A stretch of DNA of 64,000 bases from Flavobacterium sp. (lineage in GTDB: Bacteria; Bacteroidota; Bacteroidia; Flavobacteriales; Flavobacteriaceae): contig JAQSDU010000004.1 in assembly GCA_029946065.1 (NCBI GenBank), positions 161,201 through 225,200 on the forward strand, written 5' to 3'. The notes under the pieces were generated by a model. The model did no database searches. It had not been told where the DNA came from and saw nothing but the letters and a program-made list of their open reading frames with translations. The translations under genes and the position numbers were made by a program. Positions 27,203 to 36,039 of this stretch are shown here, piece by piece; position 1 is the first letter of the stretch; every line of letters starts with the position of its first letter.

Positions 27203-27943
27203 CTATTTACTATTGATTTTCTCCTGAAACGCAAAATAGGCCCTTTGTGAAGCTTTTTCCTCGGCTTTCTTTTTAGAAACGGCACGCGCTTTTGCAATGA
27301 CCTTATCATCGATGCTCAAACGGACGCCAAACAATCTTTCGCCACCGATACCATTGTCTTCAAAAACATCGTAATGAAAGGTTTTTTTCTCTTTCTGGCA
27401 CCATTCGATAACAAGGCTTTTGTAGCTGATAACTTTGCCTTCAAGGCGCGGAATGTCAACGTAAGGTTTGATAACCGCTTTTTGGATGAATTTTTCGCAG
27501 CTTGGATAGCCCAAATCGAGATAAATCGCGCCAATCAATGCTTCAAAGATGTTTCCGTGAATATTTTCACCGAAATGCTGTGGCGATACTTTACTTTCTA
27601 CAAAACGAATTAAATTTAAATCTCTTCCTAATTCATTGAGGTGTTCGCGGCTTACGATTTTGGAGCGCATTTTCGTCAGATAACCTTCATCACCGCCCGG
27701 AACTTCATTAAAAAGATGCGCTGCAATAACGGAACTCAAGATAGAATCACCCAAAAATTCCAGCCTTTCATAACTCAGCGGATTGCCGTTATCGTCGGTT
27801 TTATTCGAAGAACGGTGGGTAAAGGCGAGTTTATAGCAACTGATGGTAATGGGCGGAAAACCAAGAATTTTCTCAATTTCGCCAAAAAAAATCCCGCCTT
27901 CTGGAGCACGGGATTTCGAAAATATTTTTTTAAGTATGCGCAT
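27203..27943 (-). CDS. rnc: Ribonuclease III
   Basis: The 246-residue enzyme cuts double-stranded RNA, including the 30S rRNA precursor. The catalytic domain (about 1-165) has the signature ERLEFLGDSIL and acidic residues in IFEALIGAIYLDLG. The dsRNA-binding domain (about 170-240) is complete (DYKSLVIEWCQKEKK-type start as SYKSLVIEWCQKEKK, then VSKKKAEEKASQRAYFAF). It lies 6 bases after fabF in the acpP-fabF-rnc order common in Flavobacteria. Confidence 0.96.
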   Translation of the reverse strand: MRILKKIFSKSRAPEGGIFFGEIEKILGFPPITISCYKLAFTHRSSNKTDDNGNPLSYERLEFLGDSILSSVIAAHLFNEVPGGDEGYLTKMRSKIVSREHLNELGRDLNLIRFVESKVSPQHFGENIHGNIFEALIGAIYLDLGYPSCEKFIQKAVIKPYVDIPRLEGKVISYKSLVIEWCQKEKKTFHYDVFEDNGIGGERLFGVRLSIDDKVIAKARAVSKKKAEEKASQRAYFAFQEKINSK

Positions 27944-27949
27944 TCAGGA

Positions 27950-29203
27950 TTACGATTCTAATTTTTTAAATAAAACACAAGCATTGTGGCCACCGAAACC
28001 AAAAGTATTGCTCATCGCTACATTCACTTCGCGTTTTTGTGGTTTGTTTAGTGTAAGGTTCAATTCCGGATCAATGTTTTCATCCACAACAGTGTGATTG
28101 ATTGTTGGCGGAACCAAGCTGTATTTCATCGCCAAAATTGAAGCAATCGCTTCAATCGCACCAGCCGCACCAAGCAAATGCCCGGTCATCGATTTGGTGG
28201 AGTTGATATTGATGTTTTTTGCATGGTCGCCAAAAACTGCAGTAATGGCTTTTAATTCTGCAACATCGCCTAATGGTGTTGAAGTTCCGTGGGTATTGAT
28301 GTGGTCAACCTGATCTGGAGACATTCCGGCATCGCGTAAAGTGTTTTTCATTACGGCAATTACGCCAATTCCTTCCGGATGTGGAGCGGTTAAGTGGTAA
28401 GCGTCTGATGACATTCCGCCACCACCGACTTCACAGTAAATTTTCGCACCTCTAGCTTTTGCATGTTCGTATTCTTCCAAAACTAAAGCGCCGGCACCTT
28501 CTCCCAAAACGAATCCGTCGCGTGTGGCGTCGAATGGTCTTGAAGCCGTTTCCGGAGTTTCATTACGAGTAGAAAGCGCATGCATCGAGTTAAATCCGCC
28601 CATTCCTGCAATAGTTACAGCAGCTTCTGAGCCACCTGAAATGATTACGTCGCACATACCCAAACGGATATAATTAAACGCATCAATTAGTGCATTCGCA
28701 GAGGAAGCACAAGCAGAAACAGTGGTATAATTTGGTCCCATATAACCATTACGCATAGAAATATGCGCAGGAGCAATATCGGCAATCATTTTTGGTATAA
28801 AAAAAGGATTAAATCTTGGCGTACCATCGCCTTTGGCGTAATACATTACCTCTTCCTGAAAAGTCTCCAAGCCGCCAATTCCAGCGCCCCATATAACGCC
28901 AACGCGGTATTTGTCAACATTGTCATCAGTAATTCCGGCGTCTTTGATGGCTTCGTCACTAGCAGCAATTGCGTATTGGGCAAATTTATCCAACCTGCGT
29001 GATTCTTTGCGATCCATATAATCTTCAATATTGAAGTTTTTGACTTCGCAAGCGAATTTGGTTTTGTGCTTTTCGGTATCATAGTACGTGATCGGAGCAG
29101 CTCCGCTAACGCCATTGATCAAAGCATTCCAATATTCCTCTATATTATTCCCGATAGGAGTCAGGGCACCTAAACCTGTTACAACAACCCGTTTTAATTC
29201 CAT
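27950..29203 (-). CDS. fabF: 3-oxoacyl-[acyl-carrier-protein] synthase II
   Basis: The 417-residue condensing enzyme extends acyl-ACP with malonyl-ACP during fatty-acid synthesis. The active-site cysteine is in VSACASSANAL, the two histidines in HGTSTPLGD and STKSMTGHLLGAAGA, giving the Cys-His-His triad of FabF. Length and N-terminus (KRVVVTGLGALTPIGN) are normal. It is 300 bases downstream of acpP in the same direction and 6 bases ahead of rnc. The long structured spacer from acpP may allow the two to be expressed at different levels. Confidence 0.97.
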   Translation of the reverse strand: MELKRVVVTGLGALTPIGNNIEEYWNALINGVSGAAPITYYDTEKHKTKFACEVKNFNIEDYMDRKESRRLDKFAQYAIAASDEAIKDAGITDDNVDKYRVGVIWGAGIGGLETFQEEVMYYAKGDGTPRFNPFFIPKMIADIAPAHISMRNGYMGPNYTTVSACASSANALIDAFNYIRLGMCDVIISGGSEAAVTIAGMGGFNSMHALSTRNETPETASRPFDATRDGFVLGEGAGALVLEEYEHAKARGAKIYCEVGGGGMSSDAYHLTAPHPEGIGVIAVMKNTLRDAGMSPDQVDHINTHGTSTPLGDVAELKAITAVFGDHAKNININSTKSMTGHLLGAAGAIEAIASILAMKYSLVPPTINHTVVDENIDPELNLTLNKPQKREVNVAMSNTFGFGGHNACVLFKKLES

Positions 29204-29236
29204 ACGCGCAATTTTATAGTTTTGTGTCTAAATAAC

Positions 29237-29284
29237 AATACCTATGCTTGCTTCTATGTATAATCATAAAAAGACATAGGTATT
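29237..29284 (-). repeat. Stem-loop in the acpP-fabF spacer
   Basis: AATACCTATG (29237-29246) and CATAGGTATT (29275-29284) form a perfect 10-base inverted repeat around a 28-base loop. It lies 34 bases before the fabF ATG, in its leader. Confidence 0.6.
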
Positions 29285-29341
29285 ATCAATATCTAAGTGA
29301 TTGCAATACAATCAATAGTTGAAAATTGAATAAAAATAATA

Positions 29342-29495
29342 ACACCCGGTTTTTAGAAATTCCAAAAATAAATTCCGAAAATCCGGAACAAATTCCAATA
29401 ACAACCCAAAATTTTAAATAACACCGAAGTTAATTACCTAAAAGTTGAAATTGTTATTTGAGATTTTAATATTGGTGCTTTTAAAAATCGGGTGT
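29342..29495 (-). repeat. Long inverted repeat enclosing a period-7 tract (acpP-fabF spacer)
   Basis: The outer arms at 29342-29358 and 29479-29495 match at 15 of 17 positions (ACACCCG and its complement at the ends). Inside, heptamers run in phase from 29357: AAATTCC, AAAAATA, AATTCCG, AAAATCC, GGAACAA, ATTCCAA. Together with the stem-loop at 29237, this fills most of the 300-base acpP-fabF gap. I see no gene in it. Confidence 0.6.
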
Positions 29496-29503
29496 AAAAT
29501 GTA

Positions 29504-29740
29504 TTATTTTTTTGCTTCTTCGATGTAAGAAATTGCTTGACCTACAGTAGCAATGTTTTCAGCTTGGTCGTCTGGAATTTGAATGTCAAATTCTTTTTCG
29601 AACTCCATAATAAGCTCTACCGTGTCTAATGAATCAGCTCCTAAATCATTTGTGAAGCTTGCTTCTGTTACCACTTCGTTTTCGTCAACGCCTAATTTGT
29701 CTACGATAATCGCTTTTACTCTTGATGCAATGTCTGACAT
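29504..29740 (-). CDS. acpP: Acyl carrier protein
   Basis: The 78-residue acidic protein carries growing fatty acyl chains on a phosphopantetheine arm attached to Ser37 in [10 protein letters not shown]. The four-helix composition and length are standard. It feeds FabF downstream, the PlsC-like acyltransferase and the acyl-ACP desaturase elsewhere in the window. It has a good promoter of its own, and the distance to fabF leaves room for transcript processing, which would suit the much larger amount of ACP that cells need. Confidence 0.98.
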   Translation of the reverse strand: MSDIASRVKAIIVDKLGVDENEVVTEASFTNDLGADSLDTVELIMEFEKEFDIQIPDDQAENIATVGQAISYIEEAKK

Positions 29741-29770
29741 AATCTTTAATTTTAAAATTTAATTTGTTGG

Positions 29771-29799
29771 CAAAAATAAAAAACTTTATTTTAATACAA
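29771..29799 (-). promoter_or_regulatory. acpP: acpP promoter
   Basis: On the minus strand TTG (complement of 29797-29799) is followed after 18 bases by TATTTTTG (complement of 29771-29778), a full match to the Bacteroidetes pattern. The ATG is 30 bases further on. Confidence 0.7.
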
Positions 29800-29914
29800 C
29801 GCTTTAGTTGATAAATATGACTACTAATTTAAAAAATTAATTTAACAAACACTTTAAAAATCGAGATAAAATCATTTATTATTCTTTTTTTTGTATTCAT
29901 AATTTCACGCCAAA

Positions 29915-30475
29915 ATGAAAAACATTGTACTATTTGCGTCGGGTTCGGGCAGCAATGCCGAAAATATTATTTTACACTTTCGGCAAAATAAAACAGCGCG
30001 TGTTACTGCCGTTTTTTGTAACAATTTAAATGCTGGCGTTATTGCAAAAGCCGAAAACCTGGATATTCCTGTCGTATTGTTTTCAAAATCAGAACTAAAC
30101 GAAGCGATAGTATTGCATAAATTGCAAGTTTTCCGCCCTGACTTGATCGTTTTGGCGGGTTTTTTACTCAAATTTCCGGATAACATAATTGGAAATTATC
30201 CAAATAAAATCATCAATATTCATCCGGCATTATTGCCAAAATACGGCGGAAAAGGGATGTATGGCATGAACGTACATAATGCCATTCTTCAAAACAAAGA
30301 CATTGAAACCGGTATTTCTATTCATTATGTAAACGAGCATTATGACGAAGGCGGATTGATTTTTCAGGCGAAAATTGGCATTGAAGATTGCGTTTCTGCG
30401 GAAGCGATAGCTTTAAGAATTCACCAATTGGAAAAGGAGCATTTTCCGATTCAAATTGAAAAACTATTAAAATGA
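29915..30475 (+). CDS. purN: Phosphoribosylglycinamide formyltransferase
   Basis: The 186-residue enzyme formylates GAR with 10-formyl-tetrahydrofolate in purine synthesis. The phosphate loop GSGSNAENI lies at the N-terminus. The folate and catalytic region is HPALLPKYGGKGMYGMNVH (with the catalytic His in NIHPALLP), and the closing motif is HYVNEHYDEGGLIFQ, where the Asp pairs with that His. It is divergent from acpP. Its stop overlaps the next gene by 4 bases. The long amidophosphoribosyltransferase at 32843 belongs to the same pathway. Confidence 0.96.
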   Translation: MKNIVLFASGSGSNAENIILHFRQNKTARVTAVFCNNLNAGVIAKAENLDIPVVLFSKSELNEAIVLHKLQVFRPDLIVLAGFLLKFPDNIIGNYPNKIINIHPALLPKYGGKGMYGMNVHNAILQNKDIETGISIHYVNEHYDEGGLIFQAKIGIEDCVSAEAIALRIHQLEKEHFPIQIEKLLK

Positions 30476-31077
30476 TGAAGAAAATAGTAGTTGCACTAAT
30501 GCTTTTGCAAGCCTTTGTTGGCTTTAGTCAGGAGAAATTCGAAATTAAAAAAATCGGGTTTTCAATGGATTTTCCAAAAGACTGGTTTTCGTTTTCTGAC
30601 AAGGAAATGATGGACAATCTCGATAAATATGACTTCGATGAAAAGCAAATGGACAATTTTATCAAAAGCCATCAAGAGTCGGTAAACTTTGCCACTTTTA
30701 CCAAATTTGATCCGAAGAAAGTATCAGGAATCATTCCAACCATAAAAATATTGATGCGCAGTAACCCAACAAAAAACAGTACTGAATTTTTGGAGTATGT
30801 TAACAGGATGAACGAGGGAGCCAAAGCACAACTGGATCAATTTGCGGTTGCCCAAAAGCCGGTTTTGGTTAAAATTGCCGGGAATGACGCCGTCAAAACA
30901 GGCTATACTTTTACTTTGAATATCAAGAAAGAGTATATAAAAATCCGCTGCGGCACCTTTTACATTCCGAGAGGAAGCTATTTCCTGACGTTGAACTTCA
31001 TCGAAGCGATTGACAAAGAAGACAATAGCGCTATTTTTGAAAGCCTTTTCGATAGTATAAAGTTAACCAATTTATAA
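30472..31077 (+). CDS. Secreted protein of unknown function
   Basis: The 201-residue protein has a signal peptide (KKIVVALMLLQAFVGFS, then QEKFEIK). The mature part begins FSMDFPKDWF, a pattern seen in PsbP-like periplasmic proteins of Bacteroidetes, and ends FESLFDSIKL. Because of the 4-base overlap with purN it is translated from the same message, though a secreted protein has no evident role in purine synthesis. A second methionine (MMKK) allows a start one codon later. Confidence 0.7.
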   Translation: MMKKIVVALMLLQAFVGFSQEKFEIKKIGFSMDFPKDWFSFSDKEMMDNLDKYDFDEKQMDNFIKSHQESVNFATFTKFDPKKVSGIIPTIKILMRSNPTKNSTEFLEYVNRMNEGAKAQLDQFAVAQKPVLVKIAGNDAVKTGYTFTLNIKKEYIKIRCGTFYIPRGSYFLTLNFIEAIDKEDNSAIFESLFDSIKLTNL

Positions 31078-31122
31078 GATTTGAATTTCAAATCCTATTA
31101 TTCTAAATCCTAAATCATTTTG
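31078..31122. repeat. Small palindrome and period-7 tract before rnhA
   Basis: GATTTGAA and TTCAAATC flank a single T at 31078-31094, a perfect inverted repeat. Heptamers TCTAAAT and CCTAAAT follow in phase. It ends at the rnhA start. Confidence 0.45.
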
Positions 31123-31599
31123 TCCCATCAAGTTCATATCTACACAGACGGCGCTGCCAAAGGAAACCCCGGAAACGGCGGTTATGGTGTAGTGATGGAA
31201 CTGGTTGGCACTCCATATAAGAAAGAATTCTATGAAGGTTTTCGGTTAACTACCAATAACCGTATGGAACTTTTGGCGGTAATCGTCGGACTCGAAAAAC
31301 TCAAGAATCTAAACATGACCGTTTTGATAGTTTCGGATTCCAAATATGTCATTGATTCTGTCGTAAAAGGATGGGTTTTTGGTTGGGAGAAAAAGCATTT
31401 CACAGGAAAGAAAAATCCAGATTTGTGGATGCGGTTTCTCAAAATATACCGCAAACACAAAGTCGATTTTAAATGGGTAAAGGGCCATAACAATCATCCG
31501 CAAAATGAACGCTGTGATCAATTGGCGGTCATGGCGGCGCTGCAGGAGAAACTTTCTGTTGATGCTTTTTATGAGAGGGAAGAGGCGAAGATGTTATAG
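31120..31599 (+). CDS. rnhA: Ribonuclease H (type I)
   Basis: The 159-residue enzyme degrades RNA in RNA-DNA hybrids. The four catalytic acids are visible in order: Asp in IYTDGAAKGNPG, Glu in NRMELLAVI, Asp in VSDSKYVIDS and Asp near the end in ERCDQLA, with the histidine loop WVKGHNNHPQNE. There is no ATG in frame near the domain start, so the start is TTG at 31120, giving MSHQVHIYTDG. A gap with a phased repeat separates it from the kinase gene. Confidence 0.94.
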   Translation: MSHQVHIYTDGAAKGNPGNGGYGVVMELVGTPYKKEFYEGFRLTTNNRMELLAVIVGLEKLKNLNMTVLIVSDSKYVIDSVVKGWVFGWEKKHFTGKKNPDLWMRFLKIYRKHKVDFKWVKGHNNHPQNERCDQLAVMAALQEKLSVDAFYEREEAKML

Positions 31600-31603
31600 T
31601 ATC

Positions 31604-31694
31604 CAGATTTCAGATTTCAGGTGGCAGTGCAAAACACAACAAGCTAAAATTTGTAACTTGAAATCTGAAATCTGCACTCTGAAACTTTGCAACT
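31604..31694. repeat. Period-7 self-complementary element between rnhA and the PfkB kinase
   Basis: CAGATTT, CAGATTT, CAGGTGG open the left arm and TGAAATC, TGAAATC, TGCACTC, TGAAACT form the right. The innermost 16 bases of the arms (31604-31619 and 31659-31674) are exact complements. The right arm contains the -33 TTG of the kinase promoter. Confidence 0.75.
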
Positions 31695-31716
31695 CTAAAA
31701 CAATAAACTATCTTTG
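31687..31716 (+). promoter_or_regulatory. Promoter of the PfkB kinase gene
   Basis: TTG at 31687-31689, a 19-base spacer and TATCTTTG at 31709-31716 form a textbook Bacteroidetes promoter, 23 bases before the ATG. The -33 element lies within the phased repeat. Confidence 0.75.
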
Positions 31717-31739
31717 CACCTTAATTCCAAATTAAGGAA

Positions 31740-32666
31740 ATGAACAAATTATTGATTGTCGGAACTGTCGCTTTCGATGCTATTGAAACCCCTTTCGGGA
31801 AAACAGACAAAATTCTTGGCGGCGCCGCTACATTCATCGGATTATCAGCTTCTCATTTTAACCTGCAATCTGCAATAGTTTCTGTAGTTGGAGACGATTT
31901 TCCACAGGAATATTTGGATTTACTGACGGCAAGAAACATCGATATTTCTGCCATAGAAATCGTAAAGGGCGGAAAAACTTTTTTCTGGAGCGGAAAATAC
32001 CACAACGACCTGAATTCGCGTGATACTTTAGTTACAGAACTCAATACGCTTGCTGATTTTAATCCAGTGGTGCCGAATCATTTCAAAGATGCCGATGTGG
32101 TGATGTTAGGTAATTTACATCCAATCGTACAAAGCGGCGTCTTAAATCAAATGGAAAAACAACCAAAATTAGTTGTTTTAGACACCATGAATTTCTGGAT
32201 GGACTGTGCACTTCCGGAATTGCTGGACGTTATCAAACGCATTGACGTTATCACGATTAATGACGAAGAAGCAAGACAACTTTCAGGTGAATATTCGCTC
32301 GTAAAAGCCGCAGCCAAAATCCACACAATGGGACCGAAATATGTCGTCATCAAAAAAGGAGAACACGGTGCGCTTTTGTTTCATAATAAAGAAGTATTCT
32401 TTGCTCCTGCATTGCCACTCGAGGAAGTTTTTGATCCAACCGGCGCAGGTGATACTTTTGCGGGCGGATTTTCGGGATTCATTACGCAAAGCGAAAATAT
32501 CTCTTTTGAAAACATGAAAAAAGCCATCATTCACGGTTCGAACCTAGCGTCTTTCTGTGTAGAAAGATTCGGAACCGAAAGGATGCAGCAACTTGACAAA
32601 CAAGAAGTTCAGAACAGGCTGAAACAATTTAAAGCGTTAACGCAGTTCGATATCGAAATAGAATAA
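31740..32666 (+). CDS. PfkB family carbohydrate kinase
   Basis: The 308-residue kinase opens LLIVGTVAFDAIETPFGKTD and carries ILGGAATFIG, the sugar-binding glycines of the ribokinase fold, and the second signature DPTGAGDTFAGGFSGF with the catalytic Asp and the anion hole. It phosphorylates a sugar, nucleoside or sugar phosphate using ATP; the substrate cannot be read. Its neighbour, the long amidophosphoribosyltransferase, uses PRPP, so a ribose- or nucleoside-related substrate is possible but only inferred. Confidence 0.9.
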   Translation: MNKLLIVGTVAFDAIETPFGKTDKILGGAATFIGLSASHFNLQSAIVSVVGDDFPQEYLDLLTARNIDISAIEIVKGGKTFFWSGKYHNDLNSRDTLVTELNTLADFNPVVPNHFKDADVVMLGNLHPIVQSGVLNQMEKQPKLVVLDTMNFWMDCALPELLDVIKRIDVITINDEEARQLSGEYSLVKAAAKIHTMGPKYVVIKKGEHGALLFHNKEVFFAPALPLEEVFDPTGAGDTFAGGFSGFITQSENISFENMKKAIIHGSNLASFCVERFGTERMQQLDKQEVQNRLKQFKALTQFDIEIE

Positions 32667-32711
32667 ACAAAGTGTGCCTCGAAATGTCGGGGCATTTTTT
32701 ATTATAATATC

Positions 32712-32815
32712 GCCACGAATTACACAAATTAGCACGAATTTTAAAAGCATTAGATTCGTGTTTTGAAATGAATTTTTTGAATTCGACGACAATGTAATTC
32801 GTGAAAATTCGTGGC
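32712..32815. repeat. CACGAATT-type inverted element, copy 1
   Basis: The left arm starts GCCACGAATT and the right arm (32796-32815) ends AATTCGTGGC, with inner CACGAAT/ATTCGTG words that fold as a second stem. It ends 27 bases before the amidophosphoribosyltransferase ATG. A second, more compact copy is at 41311-41368. Confidence 0.75.
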
Positions 32816-32842
32816 AGAAAAATAACTACAAACAACAACACA

Positions 32843-34741
32843 ATGAGCGACGCAATCAAACACGAATGTGGAATTGCCCTTCTAAGATTAAAAAAGCCAC
32901 TAGAATTCTACAAGGAGAAATACGGTACGGCATTTTACGGTATACAGAAAATGTATCTGTTGATGGAAAAACAGCACAATCGCGGACAAGATGGTGCGGG
33001 TTTTGCCTCAATAAAACTCGATGTCGAAGCAGGCGAACGATACATAAGCCGCGTGCGCTCTACCGATGCGCAACCGATTCAGCACGTTTTTGCGCAAATC
33101 AATGAGCGCATTAATGACGAAATGGCCGCGCATCCGGAATATGCCGACAATGTGGCTTTGCAGAAAAAGAACATTCCTTATATAGGGGAGTTGTTTTTAG
33201 GACACGTTCGCTATGGCACTTTCGGAAAAAACAGCATCGAGAGCGTTCACCCGTTCCTGCGCCAGAACAACTGGATGCACCGAAACTTGATTGTAGCCGG
33301 GAATTTCAATATGACCAACGTTACCGAGCTTTTCAATAGTTTGGTAGAACTAGGGCAACACCCAAAAGAAATGGCGGATACTGTTACCGTAATGGAAAAA
33401 ATCGGGCATTTTCTCGATGATGAAGTTACCGATTTGTATTTAGAATGCAAAAACGCGGGATTTTCCAAACGCGAAGCCTCTCCGGTAATTGCTGAGAAAT
33501 TAGAAATTGCAAAAATTTTACGCCGCGCTTCAAAAGGATGGGATGGCGGTTATGCAATGGCAGGCCTTTTCGGGCATGGCGATGCTTTTGTATTTCGTGA
33601 TCCGGCAGGCATTCGTCCAGCCTATTTTTATGAAGATGATGAAATTGTGGTTGTCGCTTCTGAAAGACCGGTCATTCAGACGGTTTTTAATGTTGACTTT
33701 GAAAAAGTACAAGAATTACAACCCGGACATGCTTTAATCGTCAAGAAAAACGGTAAAGTTACCGAAGAGCAAATCATCACGCCAACTATAAAAAAAGCCT
33801 GTTCTTTTGAACGCATTTATTTTTCAAGAGGCAGCGATGCAGAGATATACCAAGAGCGAAAAACACTCGGAAAATTAGTGCTTCCGGCAGTATTGGAGTC
33901 AATTGATAATGATACCGACAACACCGTTTTTTCTTATATTCCGAACACAGCGGAAACTTCGTTTTACGGGATGGTAGAAGCGGCACAGGATTTCCTGAAT
34001 GAAAGGAAAAATAAATTTATTCTGGACAACCGGAAGACTTTGAACGAGCAAACTTTACAAGAATTACTCGCGGTAAAAATCCGTACCGAGAAAATCGCCA
34101 TAAAAGATGCCAAACTGCGCACTTTCATTACCGAAGACAGCAGTCGCGATGATCTTGTGGCGCACGTTTACGATGTGACTTATGGTGTAATAAAGCCAAC
34201 CGACAATCTTGTGATCATTGACGACAGTATTGTTCGCGGGACAACGCTAAAGATGAGCATTATTAAAATGATGGACAGGCTGAAACCGAAACGCATTGTG
34301 ATTGTATCGTCGGCACCGCAAATCCGTTATCCGGATTGTTACGGTATCGATATGGCAAAACTCGAAGGTTTGGTCGCATTTCGCGCCACACTTGAATTGT
34401 TGAAAGAAAGAAATTTATACCATATCGTTGACGAAGTGTATCAAAAATGTAAAGCACAGGAAAACCTGAAGGATGCTGAGGTTGTTAACTTTGTAACAGA
34501 AATTTATGCGCCGTTCCAGCCACAAGAAGTTTCTGATAAAATTTCGGAAATGCTGAGTTCTCCCGAAATCAAAGCAGAAGTAAAAATCATTTTCCAAACA
34601 GTCGAAAATTTGCATGAGGCTTGCCCGAAAAACTTAGGCGATTGGTATTTTACAGGCGACTATCCGACACCGGGAGGCAATCGCGTGGTGAACCGCGCTT
34701 TCATGAATTTTTACGAAGGGAAGGACGCAAGAGCCTATTAA
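32843..34741 (+). CDS. Amidophosphoribosyltransferase-like protein, long form
   Basis: The protein has 632 residues from ATG 32843, against about 470-510 for usual PurF. The N-terminal class II glutamine amidotransferase domain starts at Cys9 (KHECGIALL), so eight residues would have to be removed to expose the nucleophile, as with the PurF propeptide of B. subtilis. The motifs RGQDGAGF and GHVRYGTFG follow. The phosphoribosyltransferase site is VIIDDSIVRGTT. PurF makes phosphoribosylamine from PRPP and glutamine, the first step of purine synthesis. Extra sequence lies between the domains and at the C-terminus. This long form is typical of Bacteroidetes. Confidence 0.88.
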   Translation: MSDAIKHECGIALLRLKKPLEFYKEKYGTAFYGIQKMYLLMEKQHNRGQDGAGFASIKLDVEAGERYISRVRSTDAQPIQHVFAQINERINDEMAAHPEYADNVALQKKNIPYIGELFLGHVRYGTFGKNSIESVHPFLRQNNWMHRNLIVAGNFNMTNVTELFNSLVELGQHPKEMADTVTVMEKIGHFLDDEVTDLYLECKNAGFSKREASPVIAEKLEIAKILRRASKGWDGGYAMAGLFGHGDAFVFRDPAGIRPAYFYEDDEIVVVASERPVIQTVFNVDFEKVQELQPGHALIVKKNGKVTEEQIITPTIKKACSFERIYFSRGSDAEIYQERKTLGKLVLPAVLESIDNDTDNTVFSYIPNTAETSFYGMVEAAQDFLNERKNKFILDNRKTLNEQTLQELLAVKIRTEKIAIKDAKLRTFITEDSSRDDLVAHVYDVTYGVIKPTDNLVIIDDSIVRGTTLKMSIIKMMDRLKPKRIVIVSSAPQIRYPDCYGIDMAKLEGLVAFRATLELLKERNLYHIVDEVYQKCKAQENLKDAEVVNFVTEIYAPFQPQEVSDKISEMLSSPEIKAEVKIIFQTVENLHEACPKNLGDWYFTGDYPTPGGNRVVNRAFMNFYEGKDARAY

Positions 34742-34868
34742 TTTAACAAAAATCGCACTACAACGATTATTCTGGTATTTCATCTAAAACATTTGCGCAC
34801 TTCACATGCTCACAGTACTTTAGCGGGACCATGGAATTAGTAGGTTAAGTTTATGGTAGATTTGGGGC

Positions 34869-34898
34869 AAAAAGGGTGAAAGAAATTTCACCTTTTTT
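34869..34898 (+). terminator. Terminator after the amidophosphoribosyltransferase gene
   Basis: A5 GGGTGAAA (34869-34881) pairs with TTTCACC T6 (34886-34898) with one bulged G, and the T-run completes a Rho-independent terminator 130 bases past the stop. Confidence 0.75.
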
Positions 34899-35023
34899 AT
34901 TTTATAAAAGTCCGAGTTTTTACAACTAAAGATCACAAGGTTTTTCGAAAAGTAAAAAAGTCTGCTTTTACAGTTACTCCTTCCTGAACTTGGCGATAAA
35001 CTTCTTCCCTTTGCGGTTAAACC

Positions 35024-36016
35024 TTACACAAACTGATAATCTGCGAAAGCATTTTTAATTTCCTCGAAAACCATCGCAAGTTCAACCGCAGAATCTGTAG
35101 TTACTAATTTCTGTTTATAATCCTTAAAGTGCTGGATATTTTTGAAGTAGTTCGTATAATGACGGCGCGTTTCTACAATTCCCAAACGTTCGCCTTTCCA
35201 TTCGATAGCCCATTTTAGATGGTTTTCGGCAGCTTCAATCCTGTCGTGCATGGTTGGAACCGGCAAATGTTCACCCGTTTTCACGTAGTGCTTGATTTCG
35301 TTAAAAATCCACGGATAACCAATGGCAGCACGACCAATCATGATGCCGTCAACGCCATATTTATTCTTATATTCTAAAGCTTTTTCGGGAGAATCGATGT
35401 CGCCATTTCCGAAAATTGGCATTGTAATTCTTGGATTGTTCTTAACACGCGCAATGTGCGACCAATCAGAATGGCCTTTGTACATCTGAGCGCGTGTTCT
35501 TGCGTGAATTGATAAAGCCTGAACACCAATATCCTGTAATCTTTCGGCTACTTCATCAATATTGATGGAATTGTCGTCCCAGCCCAATCTGGTTTTTACA
35601 GTAACCGGTAAAGAAGTGCTTCGAATGACTGCCTTTGTCAGTCGTACCATTAAATCTACATCTTTCAAAACACCGGCGCCAGCACCTTTGCAAACGACTT
35701 TTTTTACAGGACAACCGAAATTGATATCGATCAAATCTGGATTTACCGCTGCGACGATTTTAGCACTCATCGCCATTGCTTCTTCATCACCGCCGAAAAT
35801 TTGGATGCCGACAGGTCTTTCATAATCAAAAATGTCAAGTTTTTGACGGCTTTTTATCGCATCTCTAATGAGTCCTTCGCTCGAAATAAATTCCGAATAC
35901 ATCAAATCTGCCCCATGCGCTTTGCACAACCTGCGGAACGGCGGATCGCTTACATCTTCCATCGGCGCCAGCAATAGCGGAAAATCGGGTAGTTCTATGT
36001 TGCCAATCTTGACCAT
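35024..36016 (-). CDS. tRNA-dihydrouridine synthase (DusB-like)
   Basis: The protein has 330 residues from ATG 36016, an FMN TIM-barrel enzyme that reduces uridines in tRNA with NADPH. It shows LLLAPMEDVSDPPFR at the N-terminus, the catalytic cysteine in INFGCPVKKVVCKGAGAG, SIHARTRAQMYKG and IFGNGDI for FMN phosphate, and GIMIGRAAIG. Upstream in-frame starts at 36025 and TTG 36034 exist, but the last overlaps the promoter. It is transcribed alone. DusB is the likely subfamily, but DusA/B/C cannot be told apart with confidence here. Confidence 0.93.
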   Translation of the reverse strand: MVKIGNIELPDFPLLLAPMEDVSDPPFRRLCKAHGADLMYSEFISSEGLIRDAIKSRQKLDIFDYERPVGIQIFGGDEEAMAMSAKIVAAVNPDLIDINFGCPVKKVVCKGAGAGVLKDVDLMVRLTKAVIRSTSLPVTVKTRLGWDDNSINIDEVAERLQDIGVQALSIHARTRAQMYKGHSDWSHIARVKNNPRITMPIFGNGDIDSPEKALEYKNKYGVDGIMIGRAAIGYPWIFNEIKHYVKTGEHLPVPTMHDRIEAAENHLKWAIEWKGERLGIVETRRHYTNYFKNIQHFKDYKQKLVTTDSAVELAMVFEEIKNAFADYQFV

Positions 36017-36031
36017 TTGTTGCATTTTCGG

Positions 36032-36039
36032 CAAAACTA
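36032..36039 (-). promoter_or_regulatory. -7 promoter element for the dus gene
   Basis: The complement reads TAGTTTTG, matching TAnnTTTG, 16 bases before the chosen ATG. Confidence 0.55.

Noticed and set aside
34742..35023. Possible tRNA or small RNA behind the amidophosphoribosyltransferase gene
   Set aside because: A terminator is present, but no cloverleaf or known RNA fold could be drawn from the preceding 120 bases.
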